Shown here one piece after another: positions 10,861-21,352 of a stretch of 64,000 nt of DNA (positions are counted from its first letter, which is position 1; each line of letters begins with the position of its first letter). The stretch is from NCBI GenBank assembly GCA_913049535.1, contig CAJWYF010000008.1, forward strand, positions 1 to 64,000, in the 5' to 3' direction. A program made the position numbers and the translations under genes. Origin of the DNA: an uncultured Synechococcus sp. (lineage in GTDB: Bacteria; Cyanobacteriota; Cyanobacteriia; PCC-6307; Cyanobiaceae). Below the pieces are notes generated by a model. That model had not been told where the DNA came from. It searched no databases and was given only the letters and a program-made list of their open reading frames with translations.

Positions 10861-11835
10861 GTGATGGGGACACCACTGGGACACCGAGCTGGGGCTTCAT
10901 CGCCCTCGCCTCGTCCTGCCAGTAATCGCAGTTCCAGTCGCGGGGGCGGCCGCCTCAGCACCGACTCCATCGGCTGGTACCTCAGCAATATCGGCAGGGT
11001 TCCCCTGCTGACACCTGCAGAAGAAATTGAGCTGGCTCACCAGGTCCAGCAGATGAAGCGTCTCTCAGAGATCGCCGTCGAAGAGCGCACGCCGAAGCAG
11101 AGACAGCAGATCCGCATGGGATGCCGTGCTCGCGACCGGATGATGGCGGCCAATCTGCGACTGGTCGTCAGCGTCGCCAAGAAGTATCAGAACCAAGGCT
11201 TGGAACTGCTGGATCTGGTCCAGGAGGGAGCCATCGGTCTGGAGCGGGCCGTCGATAAGTTCGACCCAGCCATGGGTTACAAGTTCTCCACCTATGCCTA
11301 CTGGTGGATTCGCCAAGGCATGACCCGCGCGATCGACAACAGCGCCCGCACAATCCGCCTTCCCATCCACATCAGCGAGAAGCTCTCCAAGATGCGCCGC
11401 ATCACCCGGGAGCTGACCCACCGCTTTGGACGACAGCCCAATCGCCTTGAGCTGGCCCATGCCATGGGCATGGAGCCCGACGAACTCGAAGAGCTGCTGA
11501 GTCAGAGCGCGCCCTGCGCCTCGCTCGATGCCCACGCCCGTGGGGAAGAGGATCGCAGCACCTTGGGAGAACTCATCCCTGACCCCTCCTGCACCGATTC
11601 CATGGAAAGCATGGATCGGCGCATCCAGAAGGAGCACCTCGGCACCTGGATCACCCAGCTCAACGAGCGGGAGCAGAAGATTCTCAAACTGCGCTTTGGG
11701 CTGGAAGGCGCCGAACCCCTGACGCTCGCTGAAATTGGCCGTCAGATCAACGTTTCTCGCGAGCGTGTGCGTCAGCTGGAAGCCAAGGCGATCTCAAAGC
11801 TCAGACTGATCACCAGTCAGCAACAGGCCGCCTGA
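10861..11835 (+). CDS. group 2 RNA polymerase sigma-70 factor (GTG start, GGAGG 5 nt upstream)
   Basis: NLRLVVSVAKKYQNQGLELLDLVQEG, FSTYAYWWIRQ, HTH INVSRERVRQLEAKAISKLR. Confidence 0.95.
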   Translation: MMGTPLGHRAGASSPSPRPASNRSSSRGGGRLSTDSIGWYLSNIGRVPLLTPAEEIELAHQVQQMKRLSEIAVEERTPKQRQQIRMGCRARDRMMAANLRLVVSVAKKYQNQGLELLDLVQEGAIGLERAVDKFDPAMGYKFSTYAYWWIRQGMTRAIDNSARTIRLPIHISEKLSKMRRITRELTHRFGRQPNRLELAHAMGMEPDELEELLSQSAPCASLDAHARGEEDRSTLGELIPDPSCTDSMESMDRRIQKEHLGTWITQLNEREQKILKLRFGLEGAEPLTLAEIGRQINVSRERVRQLEAKAISKLRLITSQQQAA

Positions 11836-11837
11836 AC

Positions 11838-12476
11838 TTGAGCCCGGCGTTTGGAATCCTTCTGGCGGGCCTCTGGCTCGCAGCGGTTCTCGCTGCAGCG
11901 CTGGGGGCACGACGGATCTGGCCCCAGCAACGGGAACTCAGCCGGAAGCTAGTTCATATGGGCGCCGGTTTGACCGTGCCGCTGGCCTGGTGGCTGCAGA
12001 TCCCAAGACCCATGGCTCTGCTCGCTGCCGCCTTGGCCACGGCCGCGGCAATCATCAACCACCGAGCCCATTTGCTGCCTGCGGTGGAAGACGTCGGGCG
12101 GCGCAGCGCCGGCACCATTGCCTATGGCCTTTCCATCACTGTCTTGATTGCCTGGGGCTGGCCGGAACGGGCTGATCTGGTGAGTGCTGCTGTCCTGGTG
12201 ATGGCCCTCGGCGATGGTGCTGCTGGGCTGGTGGGCTCGAGCCTGAGCTCACCGCGCTGGCAACTGCTGGGCCAGAGCAAATCCCTGCTGGGCACGGCTG
12301 TGATGGCAGCCATGAGCCTGCTGGTCCTGGCCCTGCTGCTCGATGGACTGAGCTGGCCCGCACTGCTGGCACTCAGCGGCGCCGCCACCGCTTTAGAGCA
12401 ACTCAGCTGGGGCGGTCTGGACAACTTGACCGTGCCGCTGGGCGTCGCCGGACTCGGGGCTGGACTGGGGGCTTGA
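11838..12476 (+). CDS. phosphatidate cytidylyltransferase/phytol kinase-like membrane protein (TTG start)
   Basis: ELSRKLVHMGAG and VMALGDGAAGLVG motifs of the dolichol/phytol kinase family. Confidence 0.75.
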   Translation: MSPAFGILLAGLWLAAVLAAALGARRIWPQQRELSRKLVHMGAGLTVPLAWWLQIPRPMALLAAALATAAAIINHRAHLLPAVEDVGRRSAGTIAYGLSITVLIAWGWPERADLVSAAVLVMALGDGAAGLVGSSLSSPRWQLLGQSKSLLGTAVMAAMSLLVLALLLDGLSWPALLALSGAATALEQLSWGGLDNLTVPLGVAGLGAGLGA

Positions 12477-12499
12477 GAGCCAGGTCCAAACCGCGGACA

Positions 12500-12829
12500 T
12501 CAAGCGTCAAAGAGTTGCTCGCAGCGCTGCTGCCAGTCACGCTCACTGCCAAGACCGGTCACCAAAAGCTGATTGGACGGTGAGGCACGCAGACGAAACT
12601 GCCACTGGCGAATCAGCTCTTCCCGCTCCAACCAGCCCTTCAGGACTGCCTGATGCACCAGGTCCAGATCCCAGCAGCGGCGCTGGGCCGTCTGCTGACC
12701 CCAGCTCAGGAGTCGATCAAGCTGGCAAGGGCGGAATCCAGCAAAGACAGGACCGAGCGGGTAGCGCTGCTCCAGTTCGTACAGATGCAGCGCATCACTG
12801 ATGCCAAAAAACTGCAGGAGCAGCGTCAT
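12500..12829 (-). CDS. conserved hypothetical protein
   Basis: 109-aa ORF with ATG start in an otherwise non-coding slot. Confidence 0.65.
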   Translation of the reverse strand: MTLLLQFFGISDALHLYELEQRYPLGPVFAGFRPCQLDRLLSWGQQTAQRRCWDLDLVHQAVLKGWLEREELIRQWQFRLRASPSNQLLVTGLGSERDWQQRCEQLFDA

Positions 12830-12911
12830 AACCCACCAGGATGTGGTGAGAAAAAATTAAGCGGATCAATCAGATCGCTGGTATTTGCCGATACGGGAAT
12901 AAAAAATCGAC

Positions 12912-13988
12912 TCAGACCGTGACCGGCACGGCTGCAGCCAGCTGCTCAAGCAGTGACTCGGTGGTGGACAAATCGATGCAGGCATCGGTGATGCTCTGTC
13001 CGTAGGTCAACTGGCTGAGATCGGCAGGCAGCTTCTGATTGCCGGCAACGATGTTGCTCTCGAGCATCACCCCGAGCACCGAACGGGAACCACCCCGCAC
13101 CTGCTGAGCCACCGACTCAAGGACTTCCGACTGCCGCCGGTAATCCTTGTTGGAATTGCCATGGCTGCAATCCACCATCACCCGATGGGGCAAGCCCGCT
13201 GCCTGCAGGGTCTCAGCCACCGCATTAATCGATTCAGCGTGGTAGTTGGTGCTGCCGCCGCCACCGCGCAGAACCAGGTGGCCATCCGGATTGCCGGTGG
13301 TGGAAACAATTGAGGCGTGGCCTTGGCGATTGATGCCGAGAAAATGATGCGGGCGCGCAGCCGCCTGCATCGCATTGATCGCCACGGTGACCCCCCCGTC
13401 GGTGCCGTTCTTGAAGCCGATGGGCATGGACAGACCTGACGCCATCTCCCTGTGGGTTTGGCTTTCCGTGGTGCGCGCCCCAATGGCGGTCCAGCTCACC
13501 AGATCAGCGATGTACTGCGGCACGATCGGATCGAGCAGTTCAGTGGCAGCCGGCAGACCACGTTCAGCCAGATGCAGCAGCAGGCCCCGTGCCCGGCGCA
13601 GACCGGTGTTGATGTCGTAGCTGCCATCCAGCTGAGGGTCATTGATCAGACCCTTCCAACCAACTGTGGTGCGTGGCTTTTCGAAGTAGACGCGCATCAC
13701 CACCTCAAGGCTGTCCTTGAGCCGCTCTCGCATCAGGGCCAAAGCGCCGGCGTACTCCTCGGCAGCGGCAACGTCATGCACCGAACAGGGGCCAACGATC
13801 ACCAGGAGGCGGTGATCCTCTCCTCGCAGGATGCGCTGGATGCGTTGCCGGGTCTGCCGCACCGTCTCGATGGCCAGATCGGAGAGCGGCAGATCGCTGT
13901 GCAGGATGGCCGGCGCCACCAGAGGCCGGGTCTCCACCACGTGCAGATCGGAGGTGGGGAGCATGGAGTGCGCGGAATAGCGCTCCAC
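12912..13988 (-). CDS. 3-deoxy-7-phosphoheptulonate synthase (AroF/G/H type)
   Basis: [39 protein letters not shown] motifs. Confidence 0.95.
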   Translation of the reverse strand: MERYSAHSMLPTSDLHVVETRPLVAPAILHSDLPLSDLAIETVRQTRQRIQRILRGEDHRLLVIVGPCSVHDVAAAEEYAGALALMRERLKDSLEVVMRVYFEKPRTTVGWKGLINDPQLDGSYDINTGLRRARGLLLHLAERGLPAATELLDPIVPQYIADLVSWTAIGARTTESQTHREMASGLSMPIGFKNGTDGGVTVAINAMQAAARPHHFLGINRQGHASIVSTTGNPDGHLVLRGGGGSTNYHAESINAVAETLQAAGLPHRVMVDCSHGNSNKDYRRQSEVLESVAQQVRGGSRSVLGVMLESNIVAGNQKLPADLSQLTYGQSITDACIDLSTTESLLEQLAAAVPVTV

Positions 13989-14053
13989 AGCCTAAGAGCA
14001 GATCCCGGCAGGGCAGACAATGGACAATCCCTGCCCCTTCCGCAGAAGAGCCG

Positions 14054-16675
14054 ATGAGCACCAGCAACGCCGTGCCCACTGACCCCTCCGCCTTCCTGCC
14101 GGCGTATCGCGCAGCAGCTGCAGAACGGGAAGCCCTGGGCATTCCGCCATTGCCGCTCGATGCCCCCCAGGCCCAGGCCCTGACCCTGCTGCTGGAGACC
14201 CCCCCCGCTGGTGAGGAGGAGGCCCTGCTGGAGCTGCTCAGCGAACGGATTCCACCAGGGGTGGATGAAGCCGCCTACGTGAAAGCGGACTGGCTCAGTG
14301 CCGTGGCCCAGGGCCAGCGCACAAGCCCGCTGGTGAGTCCTCTGGAGGCGACCAAACTTCTGGCCACCATGATCGGCGGCTACAACGTCGCCGCGCTGAT
14401 CGCGCTGCTCAGCAACAGCGACAGTGCCATCGCCTCAGCCGCTGCCAGCGGACTCAGCCGCACTCTGCTGGTTTACGACGCTTATAACGATGTTCTGGAG
14501 CTGGCAGCGAACAACAGCTACGCCAAGCAGGTGATCGACAGCTGGGCAGCAGCCGAGTGGTTCACCGCCAAGCCGGAACTGCCGGAAGCGATCACCGTCA
14601 CCGTGTTCAAGGTGGAAGGGGAAACCAACACCGACGATCTCTCACCAGCCACTCACGCCACCACGCGTCCCGACATTCCGCTCCATGCCACCGCAATGCT
14701 GGAAACCCGCATGCCTGGCGGGCTGGCGGAACTCGAGGCCCTCAAGGCCAAGGGGCACCCGGTGGCCTATGTGGGTGATGTGGTGGGCACCGGCAGCTCG
14801 CGCAAATCAGCGATCAACTCGGTGCTCTGGCACACCGGCAACGACATCCCCCATGTCCCGAACAAGCGTGGCGGCGGGGTCATCCTTGGCGGCAAGATCG
14901 CGCCGATCTTCTTCAATACCGCTGAAGACTCCGGCGCGTTGCCGATCGAATGCGACGTCACCAGCCTCAACAGCGGTGATGTGATCACCATCCGGCCCCA
15001 TGCCGGCACGATCGAGCGTGATGGCGAGGTGGTGAGCCGCTTTGAACTCAAACCCAGCACCATCAGTGATGAGGTCAGAGCAGGTGGTCGCATCCCCCTG
15101 CTAATCGGCCGTGCCCTGACTGACAAAGTGCGGGCCCAGCTGGGGCTCCCCGCCTCTGATGTCTTCATCCGCCCGGGTGCTGCAGCGAAGAGCAGCTCAG
15201 GCTTCACCCTGGCCCAGAAGATGGTGGGCCGGGCCTGCGGTCTGCCCGGCGTTCGACCGGGCACCAGCTGCGAGCCGCTGATGACCAGCGTCGGCAGTCA
15301 GGACACCACAGGGCCGATGACCCGCGATGAGATGAAAGAGCTGGCCTGCCTTGGCTTCTCTGCTGATCTGGTGATGCAGAGCTTCTGCCACACCGCGGCT
15401 TACCCCAAGCCAGTGGACCTCAAGACCCATGCCGAGCTGCCGGACTTCATCAGCTCCCGCGGTGGGGTCTCGCTGCGCACCGGCGACGGCATCATCCACA
15501 GCTGGCTGAACCGCATGCTGTTACCCGACACCGTGGGCACCGGCGGTGACAGCCACACCCGTTTCCCCCTCGGCATCTCCTTCCCCGCCGGCTCCGGCCT
15601 GGTGGCATTTGCCGCTGCCATCGGCGCCATGCCCCTGGACATGCCCGAGTCGGTGCTGGTGCGCTTCAGCGGTGAACTGCAACCCGGCGTGACCCTGCGG
15701 GATGTGGTCAATGCCATCCCCTATGTGGCCATCGAAAAAGGCCTGCTCACGGTGGAGAAAGCCGGCAAGAAAAATGTTTTCAATGGCCGGATCATGGAGA
15801 TCGAAGGCCTGCCCGACCTGAAGCTGGAGCAGGCTTTCGAGCTGACCGATGCCACGGCCGAACGCTCCTGCGCCGGCAGCACGATCAAGCTCAGCGTCGA
15901 AACGGTGAGTGAGTACCTGCGCAGCAACGTGGCGCTGCTCAAGAACATGATCGCCCGCGGCTACAGCGACGCCCGCACCCTGGCGAGGCGCATCAAGGCG
16001 ATGGAAGCCTGGCTGGCTGATCCCCAACTGCTGGAAGCCGATGCCGACGCCGAGTACGCCGCCGTCATCGACATCGACCTCAACGCCATCAAAGAGCCGA
16101 TCGTGGCCTGCCCCAACGACCCCGACAACGTCAAGACCCTCTCCGCTGTGGCTGGCGACAAGGTGGATGAGGTGTTCATCGGCTCCTGCATGACCAACAT
16201 CGGTCACTACAGAGCAGCTGCAACCGTGCTCGAAGGCCAGGGACAGAACACGGCGCGACTCTGGGTCTGCCCGCCCACCCGTATGGATGAGGAGACGTTG
16301 AAGGAGGAGGGCTACTACGCCACCTTTCAAGCAGCCGGTTCGCGCATGGAGATGCCCGGTTGCTCGCTTTGCATGGGCAACCAGGCCCGGGTGGAGGACA
16401 ACACCACGGTGTTCTCCACCAGCACGCGCAACTTCAACAACAGGCTCGGCAATGGGGCCCAGGTGTATCTCGGCAGTGCGGAACTGGCGGCGGTCTGCGC
16501 CCAACTGGGACGCATCCCCAGCAAGGAGGAGTATCTGGCCATCGCCGCAGACAAGATCGACCCCAACCGCGACCAGCTCTACCGCTATCTGAACTTTGAT
16601 CAGGTGGAAGGCTTCGCCGATGAAGGCCGGGTCCTGAGCGACGTGGAAGAGGCCAAGCTGCTGGCCGAGGCCTAA
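14054..16675 (+). CDS. acnB: bifunctional aconitate hydratase 2/2-methylisocitrate dehydratase
   Basis: 873 aa; [58 protein letters not shown] motifs. Confidence 0.97.
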   Translation: MSTSNAVPTDPSAFLPAYRAAAAEREALGIPPLPLDAPQAQALTLLLETPPAGEEEALLELLSERIPPGVDEAAYVKADWLSAVAQGQRTSPLVSPLEATKLLATMIGGYNVAALIALLSNSDSAIASAAASGLSRTLLVYDAYNDVLELAANNSYAKQVIDSWAAAEWFTAKPELPEAITVTVFKVEGETNTDDLSPATHATTRPDIPLHATAMLETRMPGGLAELEALKAKGHPVAYVGDVVGTGSSRKSAINSVLWHTGNDIPHVPNKRGGGVILGGKIAPIFFNTAEDSGALPIECDVTSLNSGDVITIRPHAGTIERDGEVVSRFELKPSTISDEVRAGGRIPLLIGRALTDKVRAQLGLPASDVFIRPGAAAKSSSGFTLAQKMVGRACGLPGVRPGTSCEPLMTSVGSQDTTGPMTRDEMKELACLGFSADLVMQSFCHTAAYPKPVDLKTHAELPDFISSRGGVSLRTGDGIIHSWLNRMLLPDTVGTGGDSHTRFPLGISFPAGSGLVAFAAAIGAMPLDMPESVLVRFSGELQPGVTLRDVVNAIPYVAIEKGLLTVEKAGKKNVFNGRIMEIEGLPDLKLEQAFELTDATAERSCAGSTIKLSVETVSEYLRSNVALLKNMIARGYSDARTLARRIKAMEAWLADPQLLEADADAEYAAVIDIDLNAIKEPIVACPNDPDNVKTLSAVAGDKVDEVFIGSCMTNIGHYRAAATVLEGQGQNTARLWVCPPTRMDEETLKEEGYYATFQAAGSRMEMPGCSLCMGNQARVEDNTTVFSTSTRNFNNRLGNGAQVYLGSAELAAVCAQLGRIPSKEEYLAIAADKIDPNRDQLYRYLNFDQVEGFADEGRVLSDVEEAKLLAEA

Positions 16676-17478
16676 AGCAGCGGCGGCTGGTAGCCATAAC
16701 GCTCAATGATCAGCTGATCGCGCTGGGCCACCAGCGCGATGCAGGCTGGGTCGTAATACTCCTGCCAGGTGGTTCGCTTGCCGCGCGAAGCATTGCTGCG
16801 GCCGCCGCCGAGAATCTGCAGGCGCTGCTCAGCGCTGACGGGCACCTGCTCAGCGGCAAGCACCGCCAGCAGATCCTGCTCCAACTGTTCAGTGCGGATC
16901 ATGTGGTCGATGTAGTTGTGGGCTTGGTTGAATCGCATCAAGCCCTCGAGATCAGCAATGCGGCGAAAGTTGCCGCTGCAGAAAAAATCGAGATACCGGT
17001 AGGTCATCAACCCCACGGAACGGCAGCAGGCATGACGGGCGAAATGCTCCCCGCAGTCCCAGCGCCGCGGCCAGTCATGGAGCCGATGCAACCAGGTGCG
17101 GAACGCATCGACGTTCTGCGCATCGCGGTAGAGCTCTGACCAGCGGCGGCTCTGTTGAGCAAAGCTGTGCCACCAGCGACGCAGGGCATAGGTCGGCTCA
17201 GCCCGCCAGCCCAGACCACGGGGGCTGCCACGCCGATGGGTGAGGGCCTGATGCAGCATCCCTTCCTTCTGACAGCCATAGGCCCAAAGCGAGACATACC
17301 AGGCCCAGGGGTTACGGACCGAGCCGACAAAGATGGGACGCCGAGCCAGCAGTGCCGCATCGGGCTTGTTGTGCTTACCGATCTGCCGGCCGGGGAGCAC
17401 AGCGGCAAGCAACTTGCCGATGTGGGTGCAGCCGGTCTTCTGCAGCTCCACATAGACCAGCCGATCTGTGATGAACAT
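16672..17478 (-). CDS. sulfotransferase-family protein
   Basis: N-terminal [14 protein letters not shown] (PSB-loop-like) and [14 protein letters not shown]; start set at [11 protein letters not shown]. Confidence 0.65.
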   Translation of the reverse strand: MFITDRLVYVELQKTGCTHIGKLLAAVLPGRQIGKHNKPDAALLARRPIFVGSVRNPWAWYVSLWAYGCQKEGMLHQALTHRRGSPRGLGWRAEPTYALRRWWHSFAQQSRRWSELYRDAQNVDAFRTWLHRLHDWPRRWDCGEHFARHACCRSVGLMTYRYLDFFCSGNFRRIADLEGLMRFNQAHNYIDHMIRTEQLEQDLLAVLAAEQVPVSAEQRLQILGGGRSNASRGKRTTWQEYYDPACIALVAQRDQLIIERYGYQPPLL

Positions 17479-17519
17479 CCCCGGGCGGTCGGTGGCGCCG
17501 CAGATTACCGGCGCCAGGG

Positions 17520-19148
17520 ATGATGGTCGGTGGCGACTGGATCTCCCTGAACCAGGAAACACTGCTGTTCGAACCGGCCCAGCCCAGCAGCGATGCTCTG
17601 CGAACGGTGCTGGCCTTCCCCAGCACCTATTCCGTCGGCATCACCAGCCTGGGGTACCAGGTGGTCTGGGCCAGCCTGGCCAGAAGGCCTGACCTCGATG
17701 TACGCCGCCTGTTCACCGATCAGGGGGATCCACAGCACCGCCATTGCGAGCTCTTCGGGCTGTCCCTGAGCTGGGAACTGGACGGACCGGTGCTGCTTGA
17801 TCTGCTCGAGCAGCAGCGCATTCCGCTGTGGAGCCATGAACGCGGTGATGGTGATCCGATCGTCTTTGGTGGCGGACCGGTCCTGACAGCCAACCCTGAG
17901 CCGTTGGCACCGTTCTTTGATGTGGTTCTGCTTGGTGATGGCGAGCTGTTGCTGCCGGCCTTCATTGATGCCCTGCAGGAGCTGCGCGGATCACCACGGC
18001 GCGAGCGGCTGTTGCGCTTGGCCCAGCTGCCAGGCGTGTACGTCCCCAGCCTCTATGCACCGCGCTACGACAGCGATGGACAGCTGATCGCCATCGATCC
18101 GCTCACAGCTGAGGTTCCAACCCAGGTGGCAAAGCAGACCTGGCGCGGCAACACCTTGAGCCACTCGACGGTGATCACACCGGAGGCCGCCTGGCCATCC
18201 ATTCACATGGTCGAGGTGGTGCGCAGCTGCCCGGAACTGTGCCGCTTCTGCCTGGCGAGCTACCTGACCCTGCCGTTCCGCACGCCATCACTGGATGACG
18301 GGCTGATCCCAGCGGTGGAAGCCGGCCTTGGCGCCACGCGCCGGCTAGGGCTGCTGGGGGCCTCCGTCACCCAGCACCCGCAATTTGATGAGCTGCTGCA
18401 GTGGCTGAACCAGGAGCGTTTTGCCGATACACGCATCAGCGTCAGTTCCGTGCGAGCAGCGACGGTGACGCAGGAGCTGGCGTCGATCCTGGCCAGACGC
18501 GGCAGCAAATCGATCACCATCGCCATCGAGAGCGGCAGTGAGAGGATGCGGCAGGTGGTCAATAAAAAACTGAGTGAGGAGGAAATCCACGCGGCGGCGC
18601 GCCACGCCAAGGCAGGGGGCCTGAGCGCCTTGAAGCTCTATGGCATGGCCGGTCTGCCCAGCGAGGAGGAGGCCGATATCGAAGCCACGGCCTCCTTGCT
18701 TTTGGCCCTAAAAAAAGCCACCCCAGGTCTGCGGCTCAGCCTTGGTGTGAGCAGTTTTGTGCCCAAAGCCCACACACCATTTCAGTGGGAAGGGCTTCGG
18801 CCTGAGGCAGACAAGCGGCTCAAGCTGCTGGCCAAACGGCTCAAACCCAAGGGCATCGAGCTGCGACCGGAGAGCTACGGCTGGAGCGTGATTCAAACCC
18901 TGCTCTCACGCAGCGATCGCCGACTGGCGGCCGTGATCGCGGCCGTGCGCGGCAAAAGCGACAGCCAGGGCAGCTGGAAACGGGCGTACAAAGAAGCGCA
19001 GGATTCCCTGCCCCCCTGGGATGAGGTAATCCACCAGCGCTGGGACACAGGCAGGGTGCTGCCCTGGGCGCACCTGCAGGGACCACTGCCTGTGGCCACC
19101 CTGGCCAAACACCGCGAGGAAGCGCTTAACGCAGCTGCTGCGGCCTGA
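17520..19148 (+). CDS. B12-binding/radical SAM protein
   Basis: RSCPELCRFCLASY cluster motif, GLPSEEEADIEAT, SSFVPKAHTPFQW. Confidence 0.88.
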   Translation: MMVGGDWISLNQETLLFEPAQPSSDALRTVLAFPSTYSVGITSLGYQVVWASLARRPDLDVRRLFTDQGDPQHRHCELFGLSLSWELDGPVLLDLLEQQRIPLWSHERGDGDPIVFGGGPVLTANPEPLAPFFDVVLLGDGELLLPAFIDALQELRGSPRRERLLRLAQLPGVYVPSLYAPRYDSDGQLIAIDPLTAEVPTQVAKQTWRGNTLSHSTVITPEAAWPSIHMVEVVRSCPELCRFCLASYLTLPFRTPSLDDGLIPAVEAGLGATRRLGLLGASVTQHPQFDELLQWLNQERFADTRISVSSVRAATVTQELASILARRGSKSITIAIESGSERMRQVVNKKLSEEEIHAAARHAKAGGLSALKLYGMAGLPSEEEADIEATASLLLALKKATPGLRLSLGVSSFVPKAHTPFQWEGLRPEADKRLKLLAKRLKPKGIELRPESYGWSVIQTLLSRSDRRLAAVIAAVRGKSDSQGSWKRAYKEAQDSLPPWDEVIHQRWDTGRVLPWAHLQGPLPVATLAKHREEALNAAAAA

Positions 19149-20424
19149 AGCCCTGGGGCCAACACGCAGCCCGCAGCCCAGCCAGCAGGATCCACCCGGC
19201 CACATTGATGCGCCCGTCATAAAGGGGCAGGTCCGTGGCGTGCAGCACCACCAGGATGAATGCAGCGCTCCACCATGCCCGCTCGTAGGGACTGGCACGG
19301 AACAGGCCCCGCTGCAGCGATCGCAGCAGCAACCACAACACCACCCCAACCAGCAGCACAGCCACAGGCAGGCCATGGCTGATGGCCAGATCCAGAGGGA
19401 GGTTGTGGGGGTGGCCATGCCAGACGCCGGTGCGCTCGGGGTAGATCAGGGTGAAAGCGGCGGCGCCCCACCCCAGCCAGGGCCGTTCCGCCACCAGCGT
19501 GGCAGCGACTGACCACTGCCCCAAGCGGGTGGACGCCAGGGGGCGATCACTGAAGGCCAGATCGCTCAGGCGACCCCAGATCGCTTCGGGCAGCAGGGCA
19601 CGGGCGGGGAGTTGCAGCAGCTCCGGCACCCCGGGCAACACCGCCAGGATCACCGGCAGCAGCAGCAGCAGCAGCAGCGGCAGCAGCCAGATCCAGCGGG
19701 CTGGACCAAGCACCAGGGGCACTGCCAAGACGGCAGCACCCCAACCATTGCGGGAGTCGGTCAGATAAAGCGCAGCCAACTGGGCCACCACCAGCAGCAG
19801 CAGCGCGGGCTGACGCCAGCTCCAGCGCTGCAGCCAGCCCCGGCCGGTGGCCACCACAGCGGCCAACAGCAAGGGCCAGCTGAACGACAACCAGGCCGCA
19901 GCGATGTTGGCGTAATCAAACAGCCCTGACAGGCGTCCGGGCGGATGGCCCCCCGGGTCCATGTGCCAGATGATCAGCTCTCCAAGCACCTGCCAGGGTC
20001 CACTCCAGCCCAGCCACAGCTGTCCAAGGCCGCTCACCACCACCGGCACGGTGCCAGCGACAAACAACAGAGCGACACGACGCCGCGCCTCCGGGGTGGC
20101 CATGTAGGGCTGAAAGCCCCAAAACCCCCAGAAAAAGGGGATCCAGTTCATCAAGCCCACCCAAGCCAACCAACCACTGCGGGCCAGCGGTGCACTCAGC
20201 ACGAGCAGGGCACCGATCAGCAACAGGACGCGGTTGAGCCGATCGCCCCACCAGGGGCGACGCAGTCGACGGCTGCCCTCCAGCAACGCCCAGAACAAGG
20301 GCACAACCGCCAAGAGCAGGCTGCTGGCCAGCAGCAACACCCCCAGCTGAAACGCCAACCAACCGGAGGCGGTGGCCCCCACGGGCCGATGCTGCTGCAG
20401 GCGCTGAATCAATCGCTGTGGCAA
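19126..20424 (-). CDS. O-antigen ligase/IctB-like polytopic membrane protein
   Basis: Multi-TM; DSRNGW, GHPHNLPLDLAISHGLPVAVLL (Wzy_C-like). Confidence 0.8.
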   Translation of the reverse strand: MPQRLIQRLQQHRPVGATASGWLAFQLGVLLLASSLLLAVVPLFWALLEGSRRLRRPWWGDRLNRVLLLIGALLVLSAPLARSGWLAWVGLMNWIPFFWGFWGFQPYMATPEARRRVALLFVAGTVPVVVSGLGQLWLGWSGPWQVLGELIIWHMDPGGHPPGRLSGLFDYANIAAAWLSFSWPLLLAAVVATGRGWLQRWSWRQPALLLLVVAQLAALYLTDSRNGWGAAVLAVPLVLGPARWIWLLPLLLLLLLPVILAVLPGVPELLQLPARALLPEAIWGRLSDLAFSDRPLASTRLGQWSVAATLVAERPWLGWGAAAFTLIYPERTGVWHGHPHNLPLDLAISHGLPVAVLLVGVVLWLLLRSLQRGLFRASPYERAWWSAAFILVVLHATDLPLYDGRINVAGWILLAGLRAACWPQGFRPQQLR

Positions 20425-20433
20425 CCCGATGGC

Positions 20434-21288
20434 TCAGTCAAACACCGCTGTGCGGCCGCGGTAGACCATCACTTGATGGCGCAGATGCTGGCGCAGCGCC
20501 CGGGCCAGGGCCAGTCGCTCCATATCGCGGCCCTTGCGAATCAAATCCGCCACATCATCCCTGTGACTCACATGCACAGTGGCCTGCTCGATGATCGGCC
20601 CTGCATCCAGCTGCTCAGTGACGTAGTGGGCTGTGGCACCGATGAGTTTCACCCCGCGCTCCCAGGCCCGCTGGTAAGGCTGCGCGCCTGTGAATGCCGG
20701 CAGAAAGGAGTGATGAATGTTGATCACCGGGCCGAATTGCTGCAGGAACCCACCACTGATCACCTGCATGTATTTGGCCAAGACGGCCACATCGATGCTT
20801 TCCTCCTGCAGCAGGGCCAGCTGTGTGGCTTCCGCCTCCGGCTTGTGCTCGGCGAGCACCGGCACATGCTCAAAACGGGCACCGAAATTCTCCGCAATGG
20901 AGCGCAGGTCGGGGTGGTTGCTGATCACCAACGGCACCTCCATCGGCAGCTCCCCTGCGCGGGTCCGCCACAGGAGATCCAGCAGGCAGTGGTCCTGCTT
21001 ACTGACAAAGATTGCAACCCGGGATCGTTGATCGGAGAAGCGCAGCTGACCGTCTCCGCCAAGGCGCTCAGCCAGGGCATAGGCAGCCGCTGGCAGGCTG
21101 GCTCTGGGCAGACCGAACCCCTCCAGGTCCCACTCGATTCGGCTGAGGAAGAGGCCGGCACCACTATCGGTGTGGTGATCGGCATGGCGAATGTTGCCGC
21201 CATTGGCAGCCACCCACCCCGACAGTTCACTCACCAAGCCGGGACGATCGGGGCAGATCAGCTGCAGGATCGCCGTGGCAGGAGCCAT
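20434..21288 (-). CDS. purU: formyltetrahydrofolate deformylase
   Basis: N-terminal ACT domain CPDRPGLVSELSGWVAANGGNI; INIHHSFLPAFTGAQPYQRAWERGVKLIGATAHYVTEQLDAGPII. Confidence 0.95.
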   Translation of the reverse strand: MAPATAILQLICPDRPGLVSELSGWVAANGGNIRHADHHTDSGAGLFLSRIEWDLEGFGLPRASLPAAAYALAERLGGDGQLRFSDQRSRVAIFVSKQDHCLLDLLWRTRAGELPMEVPLVISNHPDLRSIAENFGARFEHVPVLAEHKPEAEATQLALLQEESIDVAVLAKYMQVISGGFLQQFGPVINIHHSFLPAFTGAQPYQRAWERGVKLIGATAHYVTEQLDAGPIIEQATVHVSHRDDVADLIRKGRDMERLALARALRQHLRHQVMVYRGRTAVFD

Positions 21289-21352
21289 GGATTGAAGACG
21301 TTGACCCTTGTTTTAGGGCCGCCGGCTCAAGCTGCAGCAATGCTTTCCGTGG

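Noticed and set aside
15521-16504. 327-aa ORF antisense to acnB
   Set aside because: Shadow ORF in GC-rich coding sequence; low-complexity His/Gly composition with no recognisable motif.
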